The notes under the pieces: generated by a model | Database searches by the model: none | What the model was told of the DNA's origin: nothing | What the model saw: only the letters and a program-made list of their open reading frames with translations | Shown: in pieces, positions 46,469 through 54,642 of the stretch | Layout: the number at the start of each line of letters is the position of its first letter | Numbering within the stretch: position 1 is the stretch's first letter | Program-made: the position numbers and the translations under genes | Source: CAYMSF01 sp964392985 | GTDB lineage: Bacteria > Verrucomicrobiota > Lentisphaeria > Victivallales > Victivallaceae | Assembly (NCBI GenBank): GCA_964392985.1 | Contig: CAYMSF010000009.1 | Coordinates: 21,728 to 85,727 of the forward strand | Direction of reading: 5' to 3' | DNA length: 64,000 nt

Positions 46469-48031
46469 ATGGAAAAAATCGGGAAATTAGTTTTAAAAAA
46501 TACGGTAACTAACTATGTCTATCTGGTGATACGCATGGGCGCGGCAATTATATTGACGCGTATCATATTCATGGGGTTGGGTACTGATTATTACGGTTTC
46601 TGGTCATTACTCTGGGCTATTTTCGGCTACTCGCTATTGCTTGATTTTGGTTTCGGACAGACGGTGCAAAAATATACTGCCGAAGCCTCATTTACAGGAG
46701 ACATGAACAAATACAGCCGCATTTTATCAGCGGTATTATGCAGTTATTTTGTGATGTCGTTGATTATTATTATCGGAACGATTATTGCCAGCTTTTTTAT
46801 TGATCGAATTTTTAACCTGGACAATAAAGCATCGCCGGACTATTATCGCACAGTATTTATTATTTTCGGGGTTGGGGTTTCGCTGGTTTTTCCATCGGGT
46901 ATTTTTCCTGAAGTTCTAGTAGGAATGAAAAAAATATACCTGCGCAACTATATTCTGATTTTCAATAAATTGCTGGAACTGCTGGGGATATATTTAATTT
47001 TCAAATTCAACGGTTCATTACTATGCCTGGCGATTTTTGCGGCCGTATTAAATCTATGCACCAACATCGTTATAGCATATTTTGTTTTCACTATTCTACC
47101 GGGATTGCGGATATCAATTAAATACTTTACCTTAAACAGTTTCAAGGAAATAGCAGACTTCAGCATTTTCTCTTATATCGTTACGATTGCAAACATGATG
47201 ATTTTCAAAACCGACCGGATTATCCTGGGTATCGTCACCGGCATGAATGGAGTTGCCATCTACCAACTGGGAACAAGAGTGCCGGAAATTATGCAATATT
47301 TAACTACACAGTTTCAAGAAAATCTTGCGCCTATCGCCGCATCACTGCATAAAGCCGGAGACACCGCGAAGATGCAGGAAATCATGTATAACAGCGTCCG
47401 CATGATAACATTTATTACAAGTTGTGTTTTCGTAATTTTCACTCTGTTAGCCGCACCGATTTTATTTGTGTGGTTGCATATTACCGCCAACACGCAACCA
47501 TTGGTGCTGACAATCACTTATATCATACTGATTTCGGTATTCATACTGGTAACATTCCGCAGTACTGCCAGCCATTTTCTGCTGATGACCGGGAAACACC
47601 GGCTGGTTGCTTCTCTGGCTATCGCAGAAGCAATACTAAGTTTGTCGCTTTGTATCACCCTTGCCATTAAATTCGGTGTCATCGGAATTGCTTTCGGCAT
47701 TTTAATTCCCAATACTATTATCAGTGTGTGTTTTATTTTTCCAATTGCGGTAAAGTATTTACACCAGTCTATTTGGAAATATATCTTAAAAATTTTCATT
47801 CCGATGCCGCTCGTTTCGCTTCCCACAATTGCGTTTCTTTATTGGATTAACACTTGCTGGACAGTAGAACAGTGGAATATATTCAGATTGGCAGGCATTG
47901 GAATTGCCGCTGGAATTATCTATTTGATTTCCGGATGGTTTTTCTACATTTCTAAGGCCGAAAAAAATATGTTATTTCATCTCATTCCATTTCTAAAAAA
48001 ATATGCTTATGCTGTTGAACCGGTAAAGTAA
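46469..48031 (+). CDS. Polysaccharide/lipid-linked oligosaccharide flippase (Wzx/MOP superfamily)
   Basis: A 520-residue protein with about 12-14 membrane spans, beginning with a short cytoplasmic helix and VTNYVYLVIRMGAAIILTRIIF-like first span. FSIFSYIVTIANMMIFKTDRIILG carries the MOP-type charged residue mid-membrane. Wzx-type proteins flip undecaprenyl-linked saccharides across the inner membrane. It starts 4 bases after the glycosyltransferase stop and is last in the 31.7-48 kb gene run. Confidence 0.82.
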   Translation: MEKIGKLVLKNTVTNYVYLVIRMGAAIILTRIIFMGLGTDYYGFWSLLWAIFGYSLLLDFGFGQTVQKYTAEASFTGDMNKYSRILSAVLCSYFVMSLIIIIGTIIASFFIDRIFNLDNKASPDYYRTVFIIFGVGVSLVFPSGIFPEVLVGMKKIYLRNYILIFNKLLELLGIYLIFKFNGSLLCLAIFAAVLNLCTNIVIAYFVFTILPGLRISIKYFTLNSFKEIADFSIFSYIVTIANMMIFKTDRIILGIVTGMNGVAIYQLGTRVPEIMQYLTTQFQENLAPIAASLHKAGDTAKMQEIMYNSVRMITFITSCVFVIFTLLAAPILFVWLHITANTQPLVLTITYIILISVFILVTFRSTASHFLLMTGKHRLVASLAIAEAILSLSLCITLAIKFGVIGIAFGILIPNTIISVCFIFPIAVKYLHQSIWKYILKIFIPMPLVSLPTIAFLYWINTCWTVEQWNIFRLAGIGIAAGIIYLISGWFFYISKAEKNMLFHLIPFLKKYAYAVEPVK

Positions 48032-48292
48032 TACTGTTATCGTTAGTTCTTCATTGAAGGATAGATACTGGCTGATAAGTTGCGATTAGTAATATATATA
48101 TATATTCAAGTTGGATAACATTGAACTCATGGTTTATATTTATAATAACCAAATAGATAATAAATTATTGAAGAACGATATATCGGAATTATATTCATGG
48201 TTTAGAATATAGTAATGATTCCAGAACCCGATACGACGCCTCGATAGCTTGTTTTATAATCGACAATAAATAATATAAGGAAAGATCAGCAC

Positions 48293-49069
48293 ATGCTGAA
48301 TATACAACTTGAACGCCCACTAATCTTTTTTGACTTGGAAACAACCGGAACAAACATATCCAAAGACAGGATTGTTGAATTGTCCGTAATTAAGTTATTG
48401 CCCGATGGCAATAGAATAACCAAGACTAGAAAACTCAACCCGGAAATGCCTATTCCGCCATCTGCAACCGCAATTCATGGCATTACCGATGCTGATGTGG
48501 CAAATGAACCAACTTTTCAGACAATATCAAAAAATCTTTTCCAATTTTTCGACAACTGTGATCTGGGCGGATATAATATCCAAAAATTTGATATACCGGT
48601 ACTGGTCAATGAATTTAACCGGACTGGCTTAGAATTCGTTGTTAAGGGCAGAAGAATAGTTGACGCATACAATATGTTCTGTAAGTTATATCCTCGAACT
48701 CTTGCCGGCGCATATAAATTTTTCTGTGGCAAAGAATTAATTTCTGCTCACAGCGCCGAAGCCGACACAAACGCTACGCTAGAGGTCTTTGAGCAGCAGT
48801 TGGTACGTCACCCGGAACTTCCCCGTACCATGGATGAACTTCATGTCTTCTCGGACAGTACTGACCCGGACATGATTGATTCATCGGGTAGATTCAAATG
48901 GAATGGGACAGAGGCGGTCATTTGCTTTGGAAAAAACTCCGGCATGACCTTGAAAAATATCGCGGAAAATGATCCGGGATTCCTGAAATGGATTCTCCGG
49001 TCTGATTTTCCAGATGACGTAAAAGTTATAGCACAAAATGCATTGATTGGTCAATTCCCGACGCGATAA
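48293..49069 (+). CDS. DnaQ-like DEDDh 3'-5' exonuclease
   Basis: 258 residues. The exonuclease core (about 8-170) shows Exo I FFDLETTG, Exo II around GGYNIQKFDIPVL and Exo III HSAEADT with the DEDDh His. The C-terminal 70 residues carry FGKNSGMTLKNIAENDPGFLKWIL, the ExoX C-terminal-like zinc-free helix seen in exodeoxyribonuclease X-type and Lentisphaera/Bacteroidetes proteins. Stand-alone nuclease or proofreading-type repair is likely. Its TAA overlaps the next ATG (TAATG). Confidence 0.87.
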   Translation: MLNIQLERPLIFFDLETTGTNISKDRIVELSVIKLLPDGNRITKTRKLNPEMPIPPSATAIHGITDADVANEPTFQTISKNLFQFFDNCDLGGYNIQKFDIPVLVNEFNRTGLEFVVKGRRIVDAYNMFCKLYPRTLAGAYKFFCGKELISAHSAEADTNATLEVFEQQLVRHPELPRTMDELHVFSDSTDPDMIDSSGRFKWNGTEAVICFGKNSGMTLKNIAENDPGFLKWILRSDFPDDVKVIAQNALIGQFPTR

Positions 49070-49887
49070 TGAATAAAAAAATTCAACTGCTCATTAATTT
49101 TCTGGATGATGAAAATAGTAATACTGCCTGCGCCGCCATGGCGGAACTATTGCGTTACGGCGATAAACTCGAACCTTATCTCGCAGAATTTCAGGAACAT
49201 GACAATCCTCTGGTACGCAAACGCATCCATCAAATTCAGGCTATTTTAACAGTCAGGAAACGCCGCGATGGCTTTGCTGATAATATGAAAAAATCCACCG
49301 ATTTGATTAAAGGACTGATTGAAGTTCACTTGCAGTGGTATGATAATGATTCAGAACCGAATTTGAGCTTACTTTGGAGTGAAATACAGAAAACAGCGAA
49401 TAAATATCCACCGTCAACAATCGAAAAAGTTGCTTATCTGATGAGAAAATGCGGATTCACCACGGCGCCGGGAAATGACTTTCAGCCTGATTCTTTTTGT
49501 ATCGGTCCGGTTATTGAAGAACTTACCGGAGCTGATTTTATACTTTGCGCCATCGCCAAGTCAATCGCGGCGGAACATCATCTTGAATTAAAAATTATCC
49601 GGCGTTACGGTAACTTTTTATTAATTGATGCCAGCAATAAAATACTTCTTCCTAAAGACCACTGGCGCATCGCGGCAGGACATTTCAACGCAGAAAAAGA
49701 TATTTGGGATAACTCAATGATAATAAAACTGGCATCATCCATGTTATTTCTGGCGGCAGTAAGTTCAGACAGCTTCAGATATATCAGCACTATCGGCAAA
49801 AGCCTGGCGAACATTCCCGGCGCTAAACCGCTTGATTTCCTGCCATATCCTTATAATGAAAATAATGATTTAACCAGTGACAATTGA
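49069..49887 (+). CDS. HEAT-repeat / SirB1-like transglutaminase-fold protein
   Basis: 272 residues. The N-terminal 60 residues are helical and HEAT-like (LLINFLDDENSNTACAAMAELL); residues about 85-215 resemble the SirB1/transglutaminase-like N-terminal fold with the FCIGPVIEELTGADFIL opening and the later RRYGNFLLIDASN. The canonical Cys/His pair is not convincingly placed, so it may be non-enzymatic. Start overlaps the preceding stop and the end overlaps the recO-like gene by 11 bases, so the three are coupled. Confidence 0.55.
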   Translation: MNKKIQLLINFLDDENSNTACAAMAELLRYGDKLEPYLAEFQEHDNPLVRKRIHQIQAILTVRKRRDGFADNMKKSTDLIKGLIEVHLQWYDNDSEPNLSLLWSEIQKTANKYPPSTIEKVAYLMRKCGFTTAPGNDFQPDSFCIGPVIEELTGADFILCAIAKSIAAEHHLELKIIRRYGNFLLIDASNKILLPKDHWRIAAGHFNAEKDIWDNSMIIKLASSMLFLAAVSSDSFRYISTIGKSLANIPGAKPLDFLPYPYNENNDLTSDN

Positions 49888-50635
49888 TAATAACACCGAA
49901 ACAGAGGCGAATAACAGCGTGAATTCAACAGAAATTATCATATTGAGAAAAACCGTTTACATGGAATCCAGTCTTATTGTCAGCGGTTTGAGCCCGGATT
50001 ACGGCAAACTCGATCTGTTAGTCAAGGGTGAACTAAAAATAACCAATAAAAAAACACCCATCATAGATTTGTTTCGCGAAATAGCGGTCTCCTTTAACGA
50101 ATCAAGCAACTCCACACTTCACACCGCACTCAATATAGATTTAATTTCAGAACATGACAACATCGCCGCTGTTCCTGAAAATTACCGGTTGGCAACGAGA
50201 ATAGCAGAGTTTATTCTCAGTAATACGCAGCCGGAACTCCCCTGTCCTCAAACCAGCATCACGTTGAATCACGTTCTAATACATCTGGCATCAACAGGTA
50301 ACGAAAGCATTATAAAAGAACGTTTTTTCGGTAAAATATGGAACAGGATTCAGTCGCTTGTTTTGATTAAAACCGGTTTCCTCCATGAAAACGGCTTCAT
50401 GCCGGATAGTTTTGACTCCGACGAACAACAGAACTACAAACAACAATTATTTATCGAACAACTGGTTGAGGCGGGTTTGGGCGAAATGCCAATACCTGAA
50501 TGCACGAATCGCTATTGGTTGGCTTTTAATAATTGGTTGAATCAAATTTGCAATTATCATAATCTAAAAGTATCGGAAGATCAACCCCATCAGAACAACA
50601 CAGATGCCACCAATTCCGGAATTCAATCAGGATAA
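49877..50635 (+). CDS. recO: RecO-like DNA repair protein
   Basis: A 252-residue protein. After about 15 disordered residues the N-terminal OB fold reads TEIIILRKTVYMESSLIVSGLSPDYGK and then LLVKGELK, the RecO opening (A-x-V-L...Y-G-E...KG). A helical C-terminal region follows, without a C4 zinc finger. RecO anneals ssDNA and loads RecA with RecR. The match is weak outside the N-terminus, so this is a divergent RecO call. The start is inside the preceding gene. Confidence 0.6.
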   Translation: MTIDNNTETEANNSVNSTEIIILRKTVYMESSLIVSGLSPDYGKLDLLVKGELKITNKKTPIIDLFREIAVSFNESSNSTLHTALNIDLISEHDNIAAVPENYRLATRIAEFILSNTQPELPCPQTSITLNHVLIHLASTGNESIIKERFFGKIWNRIQSLVLIKTGFLHENGFMPDSFDSDEQQNYKQQLFIEQLVEAGLGEMPIPECTNRYWLAFNNWLNQICNYHNLKVSEDQPHQNNTDATNSGIQSG

Positions 50636-50663
50636 CGAATAATGATAACGATGGTGCCTGAGG

Positions 50664-51548
50664 CTAATCGTTATCCTTTAGAAATTGACGAATAAAATTA
50701 CATGCCTCTTTCGGTGCATCCTCAAGAACCAGATGTCCGGCTTGGGCCAGTTCCAACACTCGTGCCTGCGGATAGAACAATTTCCATCTTTCCAGAAAAC
50801 GATGGTCAAAACACCAGTCCTGCATGCCCCAGATAATCCCGACCGGCTTTTCACGGAACATCCACAGGCCATGTTCAACTTCTAATAGACGTTCAAACGT
50901 TACATGATTGGTGGTGGTCGGAATATCTTGAATAAAGCGCAGAACCGCGTTTCTGGCATCCTGTTCAGTAAATGGCAGCAAATAGCCGTTTTTAACTTCA
51001 TTACTGAGCGGTTTAACCGTAGTCATGATAGTGGCGGCACGAACGAAGAGATTAAATCGTCTCACAAGGATTGAATCCAACCATGGAACACGGCAGATTT
51101 TAATGCGGAACGGCATAAAATCCTGATAATAAGCTGCTGAATTCAGGATTATAATCCTGGCGATTTTTTCAGGATGGCGAACCGCGAATCCCATGCCAAT
51201 CGCGCCACCCCAGTCGTGAACAACAAGCGTTATATTGTTCAAATTAAGTCCGAGCAGTAATCCTTCAAGATTGTCGATATGGGTCTCCAGCCGGTGTCCG
51301 AAGCGGTCTGGTTTGTCAGACAATCCACAACCCAGGTGATCGGGGGCAATCATCCGGTATTCGCCACTGAATTCGTTTATCAAATTACGGAACATAAATG
51401 ACCAGGTGGGATTGCCATGAACCATGACTATCGGCGGGGCATTTTCAGGCCCTTCGTCCAAATAATGATATTTGAAATTATTAACTTTGCGATAGTTAGA
51501 TTTGAACGGATAAATAGCTTTAATTGACTTGGTATTGATGTCAGTCAT
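50664..51548 (-). CDS. oleB: OleB-like alpha/beta hydrolase (beta-lactone decarboxylase)
   Basis: 294 residues with the haloalkane-dehalogenase-type fold: HGNPTWSF oxyanion region, nucleophile D112 in VVHDWGG, and His in AQAGHLVLEDAP. In the Ole pathway OleB decarboxylates a beta-lactone to the long-chain cis-olefin. MVHGNPTWSFMFRNL and PDHLGCGLSDKPD match OleB. It follows oleA by 19 bases. oleC and oleD are not adjacent; the next gene downstream runs in the opposite direction. Confidence 0.82.
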   Translation of the reverse strand: MTDINTKSIKAIYPFKSNYRKVNNFKYHYLDEGPENAPPIVMVHGNPTWSFMFRNLINEFSGEYRMIAPDHLGCGLSDKPDRFGHRLETHIDNLEGLLLGLNLNNITLVVHDWGGAIGMGFAVRHPEKIARIIILNSAAYYQDFMPFRIKICRVPWLDSILVRRFNLFVRAATIMTTVKPLSNEVKNGYLLPFTEQDARNAVLRFIQDIPTTTNHVTFERLLEVEHGLWMFREKPVGIIWGMQDWCFDHRFLERWKLFYPQARVLELAQAGHLVLEDAPKEACNFIRQFLKDND

Positions 51549-51567
51549 AGTCGTTTTGCTCCGGATG

Positions 51568-52614
51568 TTACCATTGTATTCCTAACATAGTACAGTTAAT
51601 ACCACTGCCTATTCCCAAAAGCGCAATTATATCACCCGGTTTGACTCTCCCGGACTCGACCGCAATGGCAGCGGTAAGCGGACAGGAAACAGAACCGGTG
51701 TTGCCAAACTGTTCCAACGTTGAAAAATCGCGTTCAATATCCAGTTTTAATCGTTCAAATAACATCTTGCGGTGAGCATTCCCGACTTGATGCGTGCAAT
51801 AACAGGCGAACTGCCCGACAGTAAGTCCGGTTGAAGCCAGGAATCTTTCCCAGGTAAGGGCGGCAGCATCAATACCACAATGCAACAACATCTCCGAATC
51901 AGTGTTCATCAGTGTATCATTATTGTTGCCCATGCCCTTATCGGCATTGCCGCGGCAAAGCGCGTTATGTTTAGTTACCGAAAGTGAATCAGAGCCGAGC
52001 AAAAGATGGTCACAGGAACCCATACCGCGACGACAAATTATCACGGCAATAGCGCCGGAACCGATGGTAAGTGAAGCGAATAACGGCTTGATGCTTTGTC
52101 TGGTCAGACTGGTATCATTCAGAATCGCATTGATCGTGGTTTCCATAAGCGGTCGGGAATTTTCCCCTGAAACCAGCATTCCTGCGTTAATTTGTCCTGC
52201 TTCGATCATAGCCGCAATTACCGTTATGCCAGTCAAAATGCCCAGACAGGCGTTGGAAATATCAAAAGCCACAGCCGTTTCAGGCAGGCCAAGTTCATGA
52301 TGAACAACTGTTGCCGTAGCCGGCTCAAGAAAATCCCTACATACAGAACAATTGATCAGGCAACCTATTTCCTCTTTGGGGATTGATGACTTAGCGAGTG
52401 CCCTGACGCCGGCCATGGTTGCAACGGTGCTGGGCATAACGCCCCGATGCCATAATCTGCGGCTTTTTATTCCTGTCATCAACTCCAGCCGGCCCCGTGG
52501 AAGTTTCAACCGTTGATATGCCGGCGCCAACTGTTCTTCAATTTCTTCGGAACTGATGGTTACCGGAGGTAATTCATAAGCGAAACAATCAATACTGACA
52601 TTTTTATAAAGCAT
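51568..52614 (-). CDS. oleA: OleA-like thiolase (acyl-CoA condensing enzyme)
   Basis: A 348-residue thiolase-fold enzyme that joins two fatty acyl-CoAs head to head into a beta-keto acid. Active-site Cys123 lies in FDISNACLGIL, and Glu97 in FLEPATA lies 26 residues earlier, the same spacing as the Glu117/Cys143 pair of Xanthomonas OleA; the FabH-type His (THQVGNAH) and Asn (FGNTGSVS) follow. The terminal LGIGSGINCTM also fits OleA. The ATG at 52614 (MLYKNVSI) matches OleA N-termini; a TTG eight codons upstream is unlikely. Confidence 0.85.
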   Translation of the reverse strand: MLYKNVSIDCFAYELPPVTISSEEIEEQLAPAYQRLKLPRGRLELMTGIKSRRLWHRGVMPSTVATMAGVRALAKSSIPKEEIGCLINCSVCRDFLEPATATVVHHELGLPETAVAFDISNACLGILTGITVIAAMIEAGQINAGMLVSGENSRPLMETTINAILNDTSLTRQSIKPLFASLTIGSGAIAVIICRRGMGSCDHLLLGSDSLSVTKHNALCRGNADKGMGNNNDTLMNTDSEMLLHCGIDAAALTWERFLASTGLTVGQFACYCTHQVGNAHRKMLFERLKLDIERDFSTLEQFGNTGSVSCPLTAAIAVESGRVKPGDIIALLGIGSGINCTMLGIQW

Positions 52615-52691
52615 AAATATAAAAGGTGAACATTTCAATAAATTCCGAAATGAAGTTCACCATACTGTAATTCATATCGGGTAAATAATAA

Positions 52692-53699
52692 TTATTTAAT
52701 TATAGAAACCTGGATATTGCCCTCGTTATCCACTCCTATTGCAGTTATTTTGTCCGTATAGTATCTAATTTTTTTATCAGACACCATCATATTTACCAGG
52801 TCAGGAATCTGTGATTTCAGAAAAGACGGTACCGGAAGATGACCGAACTTCGCCGATTTCAGTTCAAAAGTCAACCGCCCCGGTACTTTTTCCAGTGGTT
52901 CAATATACTTAAAATTACCATTAAGTTCCAGTTTATAAGGCAGGTAACGCATCATTTTGCCATGAATACTGATACACAACTCGCCACTTTCCTTTATTTC
53001 CACCAGATATGCAGAGGTGTACATAGGATCAGCCAATACCTCTTTCTCTACCTCCTTTTTAGGCAAAAATGGTTTTCCCTGATCCGCGCCCGAAACCGGT
53101 GATGGTGGTGGTGGCGGCGGAGGTGGTGGCGGTGCAGAAGCCGAAGGAGGCAGCGATAATGAGGCCTTGGCGCCGAGTCCGGTTCCCTGTTTTTGACTGA
53201 ATGTATTATTGCCGGCTACTCCGGCTCCCTGTTTTTGATCAAAAGCGTTGCCGCCGGCCACGCCACCACCGCCGGCTTGTTTTTTCAATTGCATTTGCGG
53301 CCGGCCTGGCTCTGGCGGAGGTGTTGCAGGAACCCTGGCATCATCAAGCATGAAATTAGCGGCGAAGGTCGCTTCTGCCGGAGTGAATTTTATAGCAATA
53401 GCTTCCTGTTTCGCATAGGCGATATCAAGAGCGTCGCAATTTTTCTTAACCTCATTGATTGATTTTTCATCAAGATTATATTCCGGTTTATTGACCGGCA
53501 GAAATAATCCCACGGCAAGAGCAATTATCGCGCCAATCAATCCGACATTGAGTATTCGTCCGATAACTTTTCTGAGAACTCTGGACTTGTTGAAGTCAGG
53601 GTGAGAAAGATCTTTAATAGCCAGCTTTTCGCCACAATTACGGCAAAAAATGGCTCCGAATTGATTTGAACATCGGCATTTATTGCATACAACCAGCAT
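52692..53699 (-). CDS. Zinc-ribbon membrane protein with polyproline linker
   Basis: 335 residues. A C-x2-C...C-x2-C zinc ribbon (CNKC, CRNC) lies at residues 5-22, followed by a single span (about 52-72, VGLIGAIIALAVGLFLP), then a Gly/Gln/Lys-rich repeat (FDQKQGAGVAGNN and FSQKQGTG) and a run of ten prolines. The C-terminal 120 residues form an ordered periplasmic-side domain with no family I recognise. The polyproline codons are a GGT/GGC-type triplet repeat on the plus strand (53100-53133), prone to slippage. Location suggests an envelope protein of unknown role. Confidence 0.65.
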   Translation of the reverse strand: MLVVCNKCRCSNQFGAIFCRNCGEKLAIKDLSHPDFNKSRVLRKVIGRILNVGLIGAIIALAVGLFLPVNKPEYNLDEKSINEVKKNCDALDIAYAKQEAIAIKFTPAEATFAANFMLDDARVPATPPPEPGRPQMQLKKQAGGGGVAGGNAFDQKQGAGVAGNNTFSQKQGTGLGAKASLSLPPSASAPPPPPPPPPPSPVSGADQGKPFLPKKEVEKEVLADPMYTSAYLVEIKESGELCISIHGKMMRYLPYKLELNGNFKYIEPLEKVPGRLTFELKSAKFGHLPVPSFLKSQIPDLVNMMVSDKKIRYYTDKITAIGVDNEGNIQVSIIK

Positions 53700-53729
53700 G
53701 ATTACACCTATAATTGAATATTCAAAAGT

Positions 53730-54014
53730 TTAGTCTTTGGCGTTTTTTGTTGGTTCTGATTTTGCCACAGCGGCGGCTGGTTTTTCTGTTGCAACGGCTT
53801 TATCTTTTTCCGCGCCCTTGTTGTAGCTCTCTTTCCTGTAATCGGTACAGTAGAATCCGTTACCCTTAAAAATTATTCCCGCCCCTGCCCCGATTTTGCG
53901 TTTGAGACTGGATTTCCCACATTCCGGACAATCGGTGAGCGGGGAGGCAGTCATCCGCTGAAAAATCTCCAACTCATGACCGCATTCTTTGCACTTATAT
54001 TCGTAAGTAGGCAT
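53730..54014 (-). CDS. FmdB-family zinc-ribbon protein
   Basis: 94 residues. MPTYEYKCKECGHELE and CPECGKSSLKRKIG form the FmdB/CxxC-CxxC regulatory-type zinc ribbon, followed by GNGFYCTDYR, typical of this widespread small family. The C-terminal third is a Lys/Ala/Glu-rich tail. Function is not established; some members are named from formamidase regulation. The gene ends 30 bases before the next gene on the same strand. Confidence 0.85.
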   Translation of the reverse strand: MPTYEYKCKECGHELEIFQRMTASPLTDCPECGKSSLKRKIGAGAGIIFKGNGFYCTDYRKESYNKGAEKDKAVATEKPAAAVAKSEPTKNAKD

Positions 54015-54642
54015 CGTATTCTCATTACCTCGCTTAACATTTAAATTACTATTATCACAAAATATTCAACCCGACACAGAATTTCAACTTAGTGTTTTCG
54101 ATAAACAACTCTAACTTTCCGAACATCCCCTTCGGGTAATGTTTTTCGGATCTTGACGGAAAGTGTTTACTTTAAAAACAATACACCCGCCACGAGCAAT
54201 ATAAAAATCTAGTTCAAAATAGAAAAATACCGGCCAAAACAAAAAAAACAATTTTGCGAGCGACTAACTGTATAAGATACCACAGAATGTTAAATTCTCA
54301 AGCCTTAATCATTTACAAAAAAAAGATTTAAGCCACAAAGAAGTTGTAAAGAAATAAGTGGTATTTTGATACTGAGGGTACCGGGGAGAAATTTTGGAGT
54401 TGCTGGCGAGGAGCAAAGCCGTAGTTTTGTAACGAACCGGCAAAGCCGAAAGTACCCCCGAGACACCAGTAGAATGTACCAATTTTTTTGACCGACTCCT
54501 AAGTGTCAAAATAGCTTACCGCTAAGATAAAGACATTATTGCCCAAACCTTAATTTATGGAAATCTATATTTTTAGAATACTCTGGTTGTAAAATCTTTA
54601 AGCCGGACTAACTTCTAATGAAATTTTTTAACCATAATAACA
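54015..54642. other. 628-base intergenic region with a GC-rich block
   Basis: Mostly AT-rich, but 54374-54500 is GC-richer and can form several local pairings: GGGTAC at 54375-54380 with GTACCC further on, CGGC/GCCG around a 3-base loop, and GGC/GCC around a longer loop. The minus-strand frame here (54309-54509) has no start signal and no recognisable product. The downstream gene uses a TTG start with no clear ribosome binding site. I would treat the block as a candidate structured RNA or a decayed repeat. Confidence 0.4.
54338..54357 (+). repeat. Dispersed 20-bp repeat, copy 1
   Basis: AAGAAGTTGTAAAGAAATAA matches, with one mismatch, the reverse complement of 57335-57354. It borders the GC-rich block at 54374-54500. 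Similarity does not extend convincingly beyond the 20 bases, although both flanks contain a GCAAAGC within a GC-richer stretch. Confidence 0.45.

Noticed and set aside
48091..48105. AT dinucleotide run as a CRISPR-like or regulatory repeat
   Set aside because: A short simple AT tract in AT-rich DNA; no spacers or array.
54374..54500. c-di-GMP-I type riboswitch, because of GCAAAGCC
   Set aside because: The remaining conserved helices and the tetraloop-receptor parts of that riboswitch are not present in order.
54309..54509. 66-codon minus-strand frame in the 54-kb gap
   Set aside because: No start signal and no family; it is more easily explained as a shadow of the GC-rich block.
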